NCBI RefSeq assembly: GCF_026072635.1
Contig: NZ_AP023081.1
Span: 2,688,501-2,752,500 of the forward strand
Length of the DNA: 64,000 nucleotides
Reading direction: 5' to 3'
Source of the DNA: Pseudomonas solani
GTDB taxonomy: Bacteria > Pseudomonadota > Gammaproteobacteria > Pseudomonadales > Pseudomonadaceae
The position numbers were made by a program, and so were the translations under genes. A model generated the notes under the pieces. That model was given only the letters and a program-made list of their open reading frames with translations, was not told the origin of the DNA and ran no database searches. Of this stretch, positions 35,804 through 43,610 are shown one piece after another. Every line of letters starts with the position of its first letter. The stretch's first letter is position 1.

Positions 35804-36868
35804 ATGGCACTCATCAGCATGCGCCAGATGCTGGACCACGCCGCCGAATTCGGCTACGGCGTCCCGGCCTTCAACGTCAACAACCTGGAACAGATGCGCG
35901 CCATCATGGAAGCGGCCGACAAGACCGATTCCCCGGTGATCGTCCAGGCCTCCGCCGGTGCCCGCAAATATGCCGGCGCGCCCTTCCTGCGCCACCTGAT
36001 CCTCGCGGCCATCGAAGAATTCCCGCACATCCCGGTGTGCATGCACCAGGACCACGGCACCAGCCCGGACGTGTGCCAGCGCTCCATCCAGCTGGGCTTT
36101 TCCTCGGTGATGATGGACGGCTCCCTGCGTGAAGACGGCAAGACCCCGGCCGACTACGACTACAACGTCCGCGTGACTCAGCAGACCGTAGCCTTCGCCC
36201 ACGCCTGCGGCGTGTCCGTGGAAGGCGAACTGGGTTGCCTGGGCAGCCTGGAAACCGGCATGGCCGGCGAAGAAGACGGCGTCGGCGCCGAGGGCGTGCT
36301 GGACCACAGCCAGCTGCTGACCGATCCGGAAGAGGCTGCGGACTTCGTCAAGAAGACCCAGGTCGATGCCCTGGCCATCGCCATCGGCACCAGCCACGGC
36401 GCCTACAAGTTCACCAAGCCGCCGACCGGCGACGTGCTCTCCATCGAGCGCATCAAGGAAATCCACAAGCGCATCCCCAACACCCACCTGGTGATGCACG
36501 GCTCCTCTTCGGTGCCGCAAGAGTGGCTGAAGGTGATCAACGAGTTCGGCGGCGACATCAAGGAAACCTACGGCGTGCCGGTCGAGGAAATCGTCGAAGG
36601 CATCAAGCACGGCGTGCGCAAGGTCAACATCGACACCGACCTGCGCCTGGCTTCCACCGGTGCCATCCGCCGCATGATGGCCGAGCAGCCGAGCGAGTTC
36701 GACCCGCGCAAGTTCTTCGCCAAGACCATCGTCGCCATGCGTGACATCTGCATCGCCCGCTACGAAGCCTTCGGCACCGCCGGTAACGCCTCGAAGATCA
36801 AGCCGATCTCCCTGGAAGGCATGTACCAGCGCTACGCCAAGGGTGAGCTGACCGCCAAGGTCAACTGA
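35804..36868 (+). CDS. fba: Fructose-1,6-bisphosphate aldolase, class II
   Basis: 354-residue zinc enzyme. Zn ligands and active site: CMHQDHGTSPD, GTSHGAYKF, LVMHGSSSV, and the phosphate-binding NIDTDLRLA. It acts in glycolysis/gluconeogenesis. Length fits the Pseudomonas (Calvin-type) subclass. ATG 35804 gives the usual MALISMRQ start. A terminator follows. Confidence 0.96.
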   Translation: MALISMRQMLDHAAEFGYGVPAFNVNNLEQMRAIMEAADKTDSPVIVQASAGARKYAGAPFLRHLILAAIEEFPHIPVCMHQDHGTSPDVCQRSIQLGFSSVMMDGSLREDGKTPADYDYNVRVTQQTVAFAHACGVSVEGELGCLGSLETGMAGEEDGVGAEGVLDHSQLLTDPEEAADFVKKTQVDALAIAIGTSHGAYKFTKPPTGDVLSIERIKEIHKRIPNTHLVMHGSSSVPQEWLKVINEFGGDIKETYGVPVEEIVEGIKHGVRKVNIDTDLRLASTGAIRRMMAEQPSEFDPRKFFAKTIVAMRDICIARYEAFGTAGNASKIKPISLEGMYQRYAKGELTAKVN

Positions 36869-36890
36869 GTCTTCCCTTCGCTGTAAACGG

Positions 36891-36915
36891 AAAGCCCCGC
36901 ATTCGCGGGGCTTTC
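36891..36915 (+). terminator. Rho-independent terminator of fba
   Basis: AAAGCCCCGC-ATTC-GCGGGGCTTT, 23 bases after the fba stop; near symmetric, so it could also act on the minus strand. Confidence 0.85.
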
Positions 36916-36950
36916 TGCTTTTCGGGGCCTGGAACCCACATGCTGTTTCC

Positions 36951-37637
36951 TTACTGGGCGGTGGTCGCCAGGGCCCGGTGTTCGAGCTTCAGGTTGTAGA
37001 AGGTGGCGCTGCCGGCTTCGCTGGCGTCGCCGACGTTGTCCTGGGCATAGACCCCGGCCTTGAAGTACAGCGGCTTGGGCGCCCAGCTGGAAGCCAGTTG
37101 CTGGGTGAACAGGGTGCTGTTGACCAGGATGCTCAACTGCCCGGTGGGCGACATGTTGATGACGTAGGTGAAACGCTGGTTGAGCTTCACGCCGCTGAGC
37201 AGGGTGACCACTGCGCCGTCCTCGTCGGTGGGGGTGTTGCGCACCTTGGCGACGATGTTGCCGGTGCCGGTCTTGGTCTTGAACTGGTACTCCAGCTTGA
37301 GCAGGGGGCTGGTGCTGCCGTAGGCGTGGATCTGGCCGATGACGATCTTGCCCGTGGACGGGACCTGGCCGACCGCCAGGTTGGCGCTCATGTAGTTGTC
37401 GGCGGCGCCATAGGTCCAGTTGCGCAGCTTGCCGTCGGCGTAGGTCTCGCGCAGCTCGCTGCGCGGGTAGACGGCATTGGCGGTGGCGCTGCCGTTCACC
37501 GGGGTCCAGAAGAACAGGGTGCCGTTGGCCGCCTTGAAGTAGTTGTCCTGATAGCCGCCCATCAGGGCGGGGGTTTCGATGGTCACCGAAGGGCTACCGA
37601 CGGGGATGGTGAGGTTCCAGGTTCCGAGATCGATCAT
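36951..37637 (-). CDS. PL7-family alginate lyase, no signal peptide
   Basis: 228-residue protein. All three hallmark motifs of polysaccharide lyase family 7 are present: RSELRE (about residue 59), VIGQIH (about 99) and YFKAGVYAQ (about 193), so it should be an active beta-jelly-roll alginate lyase. It begins MIDLGTWNLTIPVG with no signal peptide, unlike most secreted alginate lyases. An upstream in-frame start with a signal is not visible. A 17-nt perfect palindrome covers the ribosome-binding region. Neighbours are unrelated (fba, zinc peptidase). Confidence 0.88.
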   Translation of the reverse strand: MIDLGTWNLTIPVGSPSVTIETPALMGGYQDNYFKAANGTLFFWTPVNGSATANAVYPRSELRETYADGKLRNWTYGAADNYMSANLAVGQVPSTGKIVIGQIHAYGSTSPLLKLEYQFKTKTGTGNIVAKVRNTPTDEDGAVVTLLSGVKLNQRFTYVINMSPTGQLSILVNSTLFTQQLASSWAPKPLYFKAGVYAQDNVGDASEAGSATFYNLKLEHRALATTAQ

Positions 37638-37670
37638 TTTGACTGAGTTCTCTAAGAGAACTTTCAGTCG
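37638..37670 (-). promoter_or_regulatory. Hairpin/palindrome directly upstream of the alginate lyase start
   Basis: On the minus strand AGTTCTC-TTA-GAGAACT is a perfect dyad, extended by GACTGA...CAGTC to a longer stem, ending four bases before the ATG. The ribosome-binding region (AGAGAA) lies within the stem. It may be an operator or an RNA hairpin controlling translation. Confidence 0.6.
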
Positions 37671-38145
37671 GGTGCTATCTCATCCACGAGACGTAATCAC
37701 TTACTGCGGCATCCGGCCAACTGCACACGAACTAAAAGTGAAAGCTAGGGAGTGGCAGGGGGCTGCCGTGTCGTCCGAAGGCATTTACGCCGTCTCGCGG
37801 AACGCTTTATAGGGTTGCGCAAGCCCCTTGTTAATCACCGATCGTCGCCGTCGGGCCTGTCAAAAAGCCGTCTGGACCGAGCTTTGCCATCAAGGTGCAA
37901 TCGCAAAAACTAACCGGATGGTTCATGTCCGGAATGCCGCCTTCAGGTGGAATGCGGCTTGCGCCGAATCATTGGCGTCATTTTTTTGTAAGCGCAGCGG
38001 CAACCCCGTTTCGCTGGGGGCGGGCAGGGGCTTCGAGGGCATCCGATGAACGGTCGCCGGGCGTCTGCCGCTGCGCTGACAGGCTGCGTCGCATAGTGTC
38101 ACCGGCGGTAGAATGTCGGCTTTCTTTCTGCCGCTTCGATCTGCC
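37671..38145. other. Gene-free region, no feature recognised
   Basis: About 475 bases with no supported gene on either strand. Composition is less GC-rich than the surroundings and contains some short runs (T7 at 37981-37987) and weak inverted repeats (CCGGA...TCCGG near 37915-37950). It may hold the promoter of the lyase gene and of the peptidase gene, and possibly decayed sequence. No further structure is clear. Confidence 0.5.
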
Positions 38146-38646
38146 ATGAACCCGCTTCGCTACATCCAGTCCTACCCCGCCCATTTGCAGGACCAGGTGC
38201 GCCTGATGGTCGAGCAGCGCCGCCTGGGCGAGTACCTCGCCAAGCGCTACCCGGAGCGGCATGAGGTGCAGAGCGACAAGGCGCTCTACGGCTACACCAA
38301 TGCCCTGCGCCAGGAGCACCTGCGCAACGCGCCGGCCATCGACAAGGTGATCTACGACAACAAGCTGGATATCGTGCAGAAGGCCCTCGGGCTGCACACC
38401 GCGATCTCCCGCGTGCAGGGCGGCAAGCTCAAGGCGAAGAAGGAGATCCGCGTGGCCTCGTTGTTCAAGGAGGCGGCGCCTGAGTTCCTGCGGATGATCG
38501 TGGTGCACGAGCTGGCGCACCTGCGCGAGCGCGACCACAACAAGGCCTTCTACCAGCTGTGTGAACACATGCTGCCGGGTTACCACCAGCTGGAGTTCGA
38601 TCTGCGGCTCTACCTGATCTGGCGCGAGCTGGGCGAGGGGAATTGA
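38146..38646 (+). CDS. YgjP-like zinc metallopeptidase domain protein
   Basis: 166-residue protein with the zinc motif HELAHLRERDHNKAFY (HExxH plus a downstream His and acidic residues), typical of YgjP/DUF45 (M48-like) proteins. Lacks a signal peptide, so cytoplasmic. The 38146 ATG begins MNPLRYIQSYP; an earlier in-frame ATG at 38113 is possible. Substrate unknown. Confidence 0.8.
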   Translation: MNPLRYIQSYPAHLQDQVRLMVEQRRLGEYLAKRYPERHEVQSDKALYGYTNALRQEHLRNAPAIDKVIYDNKLDIVQKALGLHTAISRVQGGKLKAKKEIRVASLFKEAAPEFLRMIVVHELAHLRERDHNKAFYQLCEHMLPGYHQLEFDLRLYLIWRELGEGN

Positions 38647-38891
38647 GAGAGTAAGGAGGGAGGGGGTCATGCCCAACCCCAGCTGTGGAGGGCTGCAGGA
38701 TAAGCGCAGTCCTGAGGCGGGCATGACGGGACCGACTATAGCCCGGCTCCAGGGTGCATCTGTAGGCGGTGTCCCAAAGGCCCTGGCGAATGCTCCGGTC
38801 GGCCCTCCGCAGCCCCGCTTTGCCGGCTCACCTGGCGCAGAAAAAGCCTGCTAGGCTCAAGCCCCATTCCTGTCGTCGAGTATTCGCGGGC

Positions 38892-39644
38892 ATGAGCCGC
38901 TACCTACGGATGCTGTGTCCAGTGCTGCTGTGCCTGGTGGTCGTGCCGTTCGCGTCGGCCCGCGAATGGCTGGCCGTGGGAGCCGAGTTCCCGCGCCTGT
39001 TCGGGCAGACCCTGGATGGCCGTTTCATCGGCCTCGGCCCTGATGTCCTGCGCGAGGTGGCGCAGCGCATGGGCGACTCGGTGCGCTTCGAGGTCTACCC
39101 CTGGGCGCGGGCGCAGAAGATGGTGGCGCAGGGGCGCGCGGACATCCTGATCGGCCCCTACCGCACGCCGGAGCGCGAGCAGCATTTCCTCTTCAGCCAG
39201 CACGCCTTCTATCGCGATCGCATCGTGTTCTATGCCCGTGATGGCGTGGATGTCGATTGGAAGGGGGACTACGCCACGCTGGCTGGTCGGCGTGTCGGCA
39301 TCATCCGTGGCTGGACCTACGGCCCCCACTTCGACGAAGGCCGCGAGGCGATGGACCTGCACAGCATCGAGAGCGTCGACAACGCCCTGCGCATGCTGGT
39401 GCTGGGGCGCATCGACCTGCTGGCCAGCAACGAGCGCAACACCCGACCGCGCATCGAAGCCCTGGAGCGCGGCACCGTGCACCAGTTGCTCCCGATCATC
39501 GACATCCAGGATGGCTACTTCGCCTTCCCCAGGACCGAGGACCACGCGGCCTTGCGTGCCGATTTCGACCGCGCCTTCGCCAGCCTGATCAGCGACGGCC
39601 GGCTGGATGAGATGGCGACCCGGCACGGCGTCACCATCCCCTGA
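38892..39644 (+). CDS. Orphan periplasmic solute-binding protein (SBP_bac_3-like)
   Basis: 250-residue protein with a signal peptide (RMLCPVLLCLVVVPFASA) followed by a binding-protein fold: FIGLGPDVLREVAQRMG, YPWARAQKMVAQGRADILIG, TLAGRRVGIIRGWTYG. It belongs to the amino-acid-type binding proteins but no permease is nearby, so a sensory role is likely. Ligand unknown. ATG 38892 gives the signal peptide start; longer in-frame start at 38769 is not credible. Confidence 0.8.
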   Translation: MSRYLRMLCPVLLCLVVVPFASAREWLAVGAEFPRLFGQTLDGRFIGLGPDVLREVAQRMGDSVRFEVYPWARAQKMVAQGRADILIGPYRTPEREQHFLFSQHAFYRDRIVFYARDGVDVDWKGDYATLAGRRVGIIRGWTYGPHFDEGREAMDLHSIESVDNALRMLVLGRIDLLASNERNTRPRIEALERGTVHQLLPIIDIQDGYFAFPRTEDHAALRADFDRAFASLISDGRLDEMATRHGVTIP

Positions 39645-39650
39645 GGCGGT

Positions 39651-39917
39651 TCAGGGGTGGGTGCGGATGAACTGCTCGTCGATATCGCGTTTCAGGCGTT
39701 GCACCAGGTGCAGCGCCTCGGCCTTGCCGCAGGTGGCGGAAAACGGGATGCCGGCGGTCTCGAGGATGGTCTTGCGGGTGCGTTGGTCGTAGATCAGCAC
39801 GTGCAGGCTGCGGTCGCTGTCCATGTGGCCGGAAAAGCCAAGGGGAAGTAGCTGCGTGCGCATGAAGTTCAGGGTCTTGGACAGTCGTTCGGTTTCCACG
39901 GAAGGGCCTCTGCGCAT
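39651..39917 (-). CDS. Small hypothetical protein (possibly DUF1652-like)
   Basis: 88-residue protein. LPLGFSGHMDSDRSLHVLIYDQRTRKTILETAGIP and a C-terminal basic/acidic helix recall small DUF1652-type Pseudomonas proteins, but the match is loose. ATG 39917 is chosen (MRRGPSVETERL); longer in-frame starts exist. It is divergent from the HDOD gene with a 157-base gap. Confidence 0.5.
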   Translation of the reverse strand: MRRGPSVETERLSKTLNFMRTQLLPLGFSGHMDSDRSLHVLIYDQRTRKTILETAGIPFSATCGKAEALHLVQRLKRDIDEQFIRTHP

Positions 39918-40074
39918 CGGAATGGGGAGCGGGATGGTGTTCACCACTAGAGTGGAGCCTGGCGGCCCGGGTTCGGTTCCCCGCGCCCGCATGTCGCTCG
40001 TCGGCAGAGCGTCGCGGCACTGTTTGCCGACCTTGGCGATGGCTACACTGGCACAAGGCCATGTGGGGACTGTC

Positions 40075-40848
40075 GTGAGTACTGAAGAGTCGGGTTATTC
40101 GATCTATAGGCGTCTGGTTTCACAGTTGATGAGCGGTGAAGAGCAGCTCCCCAGCCTCCCCATGATCACCCTGGAAATTCGCCGCGTGCTGGCAAATCCG
40201 GATGCCAGCACCGCTACCCTGGCGCGGGTCATCAACAAGGACCCCGCCCTCAGCGCCACCCTGGTCAAGCACGCGGCGAGCACGCGCCTGCGCACCGCGC
40301 CGCCGCCCAAGACCCTGGATGATGTGATCCGCACCCTTGGCATGTTGGAGGTGGACCGCATCACCATGGTCCACAGCATCAAGAGCCTGTTCACCCTGCA
40401 CAGCGCCGCGCACAAGAAGCTCTTCGTCGACACCTGGGGCCGCCTGGCCCGGCGCGGCAGCATCAGCGCCGTGCTGGCGCGGCTGATCGGCCACGCCTCG
40501 TCCGACCATGTGCTGCTGGCCAGCGTGCTCAGCGACATCGGCGCCCTGGCCATCCTCTCGGCGTTCAAGGATGCCCAGCAGATCCCATCCCCCGAGCTCT
40601 ACACCCGCCTGTGCCGGGAATACGGCAAATCCCTCGGGGTGATCGTGCTGAAGAAATGGTCGGTGGATGAAAGCTACATCTCCGTGGTGCGCAACCTGGG
40701 CGCCTGGGACGAGTCCTCAGGCCCGGGCGTCGAACTGGCCGACCTGATCAACCTTGGCCTGTTCCACGCCCTGCGTGATGCCGGCCCTACCGCTCTGCTG
40801 CCACCGCTGGTGGATCTTGTCGCCTATCGTAAGTTGCAGGCCCCCTGA
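40075..40848 (+). CDS. HDOD-domain protein, probably truncated by a frameshift
   Basis: 257-residue HDOD protein. Characteristic features: LPSLPMITLEIRRVLANPDAS, VINKDPALSATLVKHA, and the segment VLLASVLSDIGALAIL. HDOD proteins are regulators linked to signalling and cell-cycle control without the catalytic metal site. GTG 40075 was chosen because GGGGA lies 7 bases upstream; ATG 40039 is in frame as well. The stop at 40846 lies in a C5 run; with one more C the frame would continue (LNALDPSGNGLALVASQ... to TAG 40932-40934), giving 29 more residues. See finding. Confidence 0.75.
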   Translation: MSTEESGYSIYRRLVSQLMSGEEQLPSLPMITLEIRRVLANPDASTATLARVINKDPALSATLVKHAASTRLRTAPPPKTLDDVIRTLGMLEVDRITMVHSIKSLFTLHSAAHKKLFVDTWGRLARRGSISAVLARLIGHASSDHVLLASVLSDIGALAILSAFKDAQQIPSPELYTRLCREYGKSLGVIVLKKWSVDESYISVVRNLGAWDESSGPGVELADLINLGLFHALRDAGPTALLPPLVDLVAYRKLQAP

Positions 40849-41057
40849 ATGCCCTGGACCCCAGCGGCAATGGCCTGGCCCTCGTGGCCAGCCAGCGCGC
40901 CGAGATCCAGCGGGTGGAGTCGCTGCTTCAGTAGTCGCACCGTTCTGGTGCAATGCCTTCCCGTCGCAGGGCCGCTGCGGGGTTCTGCTGGCCGGAGTGC
41001 CTCGCCATGCGTCGTGCAGCACCCCGGGGTGCTGCCGGCGACAAAGGGGTAACCCCC

Positions 41058-41073
41058 AGGTTCGGCTTTTGCA
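41058..41073 (+). promoter_or_regulatory. Possible sigma-54 promoter upstream of the chemoreceptor gene
   Basis: AGGTTCGGCTTTTGCA matches the -24/-12 pattern (GG, ten bases, GC; TTGCA) with three mismatches at the -24 element. About 50 bases before the ATG of 41125. Flagellar and chemotaxis genes often use sigma-54, so this is plausible but weak. Confidence 0.35.
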
Positions 41074-41124
41074 TGGGGCTTGTTTTCGGCCCCCTGGCCG
41101 ATCCGGGTCCAATGAGGTGTCGTC

Positions 41125-43152
41125 ATGACAGCATTACTCACGCCGGGCGTGCGTCTGCTCGAAGGGTTCAGCTTCGCGCGGAAATTCCAGCTGCTCTTCC
41201 TTTTGTTCATCCTGCCCCTGGGCTATGCCCTGTGGGTGATCACCACCTCCTACCTGGACCGCCTCGGCCTGGTGGAGGGCGAGCTCAGTGGCATGCGGGT
41301 GATCGCCACGCTGGCCGATGCCCAGCATGAGGTCGGCACCCAGCGTCTGCTGCTGGCCCGCTGGAAGGGCACCGAGGATGCCGCCAAGTCCCTGCTCGAG
41401 CAGCGCAGCGGCCGCCTGCAGGAAGCCCTGGCCAAGGTCGATGCACAGCTGAAGACGGAGCAGCTCGGCGAGCAGAGCCGCAAGCTGTTCGAGGAAGCCC
41501 GTTCGCGCAGCGAGCGCATCAGCTTCCAGGCCCTGGCGCCGCTGGCGCTGCCGGATGCACTAGAGCGTTTCCAGGACGTACTGCAGAGCCTGCAATCCTT
41601 GCGTGAGCAGGTGGCCACCGAGACCGGGCTGATCCTCGACCCGGGCATGGACACCTATCTGATGATGGAGCAGCTCACCTACGTGCAGCCGCGCGCCCAG
41701 GAGCTGCTCGGCAGTTTCGCCGCCAACGCCCATGGCGCGGTGGTGTCGCAGCACTTCACCCTGCAGAGCCGGGTCGCCGTGCGTGACCTGCGCCGCTCCC
41801 TCGATGACACGTCGCGGCAACTGCGCAAGGCCCAGGACGCCATCGCCCAGGCATCCGACGTCAACGCCGCGCTGGATGCCCCGTTCCGCCAGGCCGACCA
41901 GGCCATGAACGACTTCCTCGCCCGGGTCGACAAGGGCATGTTCGAGGCCAACCCCTTCACCCTCGGCACCGCCGAGTTCATCCAGCAGGTGGAGCGCCTC
42001 GACGGCCAACTGGTGGCCCTGCAACAGGCGCTGACCGAGCGCTTCCAGGCGCGCCTCGGCGACTTCCGTACCCAGGCGCTGCGCAGCATGGTCCAGGTGA
42101 TCGGCGGCTTCAGCCTGCTCACCCTGCTGGCCCTGTACATGCTGCTGTGCCTCAACGCGGCCATCCGCCGGGGTACCGCCGCCATCACCGAAGCCGCCGA
42201 AGGCCTGCGTGCCGGTGACCTGCGCGTGGCCGCCACCGTGCATGGCAGCGACGACCTGGCGCAGATCGCCGAAGCCCTCAACGCCGCGCTGGCGCAGCTG
42301 CGCAGTTCGCTGGAGGGCGTGAACCTCGAGAGCGGCCAACTGGGTGGCACCGTGCAGCAACTCAATGCCCAGGCCCAGGACACCCTTACCTCGGTGGAGC
42401 AGCAGCAGGGCCAGGTCAGCCAGATCGCCGCCGCCGCGCACCAGTTGGCGGCCACCGCCCAGAGCGTGGCCGAAAGCTGCGAGGGCGCCGCCCAGGATGC
42501 CCAGCAGACCCGCGAAATCGCCATGCAGAGCAACCAGCGCAGCGCCCGCACCGGGGCCAGCATGCGTGAGCTGAGCACGCGCCTGGGGGACACCGTCTCC
42601 TCGTTGCAGCAACTGCGCGACCAGGCCCAGCAGATCAACCGCGTGGTGGATGTGATCAAGGGCATCGCCGAGCAGACCAACCTGCTGGCGCTCAACGCCG
42701 CCATCGAAGCCGCGCGCGCGGGCGAGCAGGGCCGTGGTTTTGCCGTGGTCGCCGACGAGGTGCGCAGCCTGTCCCAGCGCACCCAGGACTCGACCAAGGA
42801 AATCGGCGACACCGTCGCCAGCCTGCAAGGGGTGGTCGGCCAGGCCGTGGCGTTGATGGAGGCCGCGTTCAAGCAGGCCGAGGGTGATGTGGGCAGTGTG
42901 CTGAGCATGGGCGACGACCTCTCCGGCATCGCCGATGCGGTACAGCGGGTCAGTGATCGCCTGGCGCAGATCGCCACCGCCGCCGAAGAACAGGCCGCCA
43001 CGGCGGACGAGGTCAGCGGCAATATCCAGCAGGTGGACCAGGCTGCCAGCCTGTTGCTGCATGGTGCCCAGTCGGTGCAGGCCGCCGCCGAGCAACTGCA
43101 TCGCGGCAGCCAGGCGCTGAACCAGAACACCGCGCGCTTCCGCCTGTCCTGA
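41125..43152 (+). CDS. Methyl-accepting chemotaxis protein
   Basis: 675-residue chemoreceptor. TM1 at about 20-42 and TM2 at about 325-350 enclose a roughly 280-residue periplasmic sensor of helical type. A HAMP-like segment (about 350-400) and the cytoplasmic signalling domain follow. The hairpin tip IKGIAEQTNLLALNAAIEAARAGEQGRGFA is the usual binding site for CheW/CheA (tip residues E...NLLALNAAIEA...). GAGGTG precedes the ATG. No cheR or cheB nearby; ligand unknown. Confidence 0.93.
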   Translation: MTALLTPGVRLLEGFSFARKFQLLFLLFILPLGYALWVITTSYLDRLGLVEGELSGMRVIATLADAQHEVGTQRLLLARWKGTEDAAKSLLEQRSGRLQEALAKVDAQLKTEQLGEQSRKLFEEARSRSERISFQALAPLALPDALERFQDVLQSLQSLREQVATETGLILDPGMDTYLMMEQLTYVQPRAQELLGSFAANAHGAVVSQHFTLQSRVAVRDLRRSLDDTSRQLRKAQDAIAQASDVNAALDAPFRQADQAMNDFLARVDKGMFEANPFTLGTAEFIQQVERLDGQLVALQQALTERFQARLGDFRTQALRSMVQVIGGFSLLTLLALYMLLCLNAAIRRGTAAITEAAEGLRAGDLRVAATVHGSDDLAQIAEALNAALAQLRSSLEGVNLESGQLGGTVQQLNAQAQDTLTSVEQQQGQVSQIAAAAHQLAATAQSVAESCEGAAQDAQQTREIAMQSNQRSARTGASMRELSTRLGDTVSSLQQLRDQAQQINRVVDVIKGIAEQTNLLALNAAIEAARAGEQGRGFAVVADEVRSLSQRTQDSTKEIGDTVASLQGVVGQAVALMEAAFKQAEGDVGSVLSMGDDLSGIADAVQRVSDRLAQIATAAEEQAATADEVSGNIQQVDQAASLLLHGAQSVQAAAEQLHRGSQALNQNTARFRLS

Positions 43153-43163
43153 TCGCCGGACAA

Positions 43164-43190
43164 CCGGCCGCCTGCGGGCGGCCGGCCTTC
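43164..43190 (+). terminator. Putative terminator after the chemoreceptor gene
   Basis: CCGGCCGCC-TGCG-GGCGGCCGG stem with a mixed CTTCCTT tail; strong stem but weak T-run. Confidence 0.6.
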
Positions 43191-43191
43191 C

Positions 43192-43425
43192 TTACAGCTT
43201 CCAGAACGGCTTCAGCGCCTCTTCCAGGGCCTGTTCGCGGGTCAGCCCGATATCGCGCAGCGCCTGCTCGTCCAGGTCCAGCAGCGCCTTGCGGGTGTGC
43301 AGACGGCGCCAGAAGCGATACCAGCGGCCGTCTTCGGCGAAGCTGGCATTGGCGCGGGCGCACAGGTGCTCCAGCTCCAGTTCTTTCCCGTGGAGGCTCA
43401 GCCGCGTATCGCTCAGGCCGTTCAT
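43192..43425 (-). CDS. DUF1127 family small protein
   Basis: 77-residue protein. C-terminal half ...FWRRLHTRKALLDLDEQALRDIGLTREQALEEALKPFW is a DUF1127 domain (basic, RNA- or phosphate-related in some bacteria). GAGGAGA precedes the ATG. Divergent from the MocR gene (43611), with the two starts 185 bases apart; the regulator may control this gene. Confidence 0.85.
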   Translation of the reverse strand: MNGLSDTRLSLHGKELELEHLCARANASFAEDGRWYRFWRRLHTRKALLDLDEQALRDIGLTREQALEEALKPFWKL

Positions 43426-43490
43426 GTCGTTCTCCTCATGCTGGGGTGCGGGTGTATGGAGAACATGATGAATGGGCGACGAAAAGCATT

Positions 43491-43580
43491 ACAGATTCAC
43501 GGTGCTGATATTTTTTTCATACAGATTGCGCGGCTTTGCGTCTGAATCCACAATTTACCCGTTATCTGTACCGGTCTGTG
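43491..43580. promoter_or_regulatory. Direct repeats in the DUF1127/MocR gap
   Basis: ACAGATT at 43491 and 43521, exactly 30 bases apart, then TCTGAAT and TATCTGT/GTCTGT forms. Spacing of three helical turns would suit a dimeric regulator such as the MocR protein encoded next to it. Weak evidence. Confidence 0.3.
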
Positions 43581-43610
43581 CGCAACCCGCCCTGCGCAAG
43601 GGGAACTGTC

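Noticed and set aside
38669..38854. Small frame MPNPSCGG... between the peptidase and binding-protein genes
   Set aside because: GGAGGG upstream is suggestive, but composition is non-coding-like and the frame has no recognisable features.
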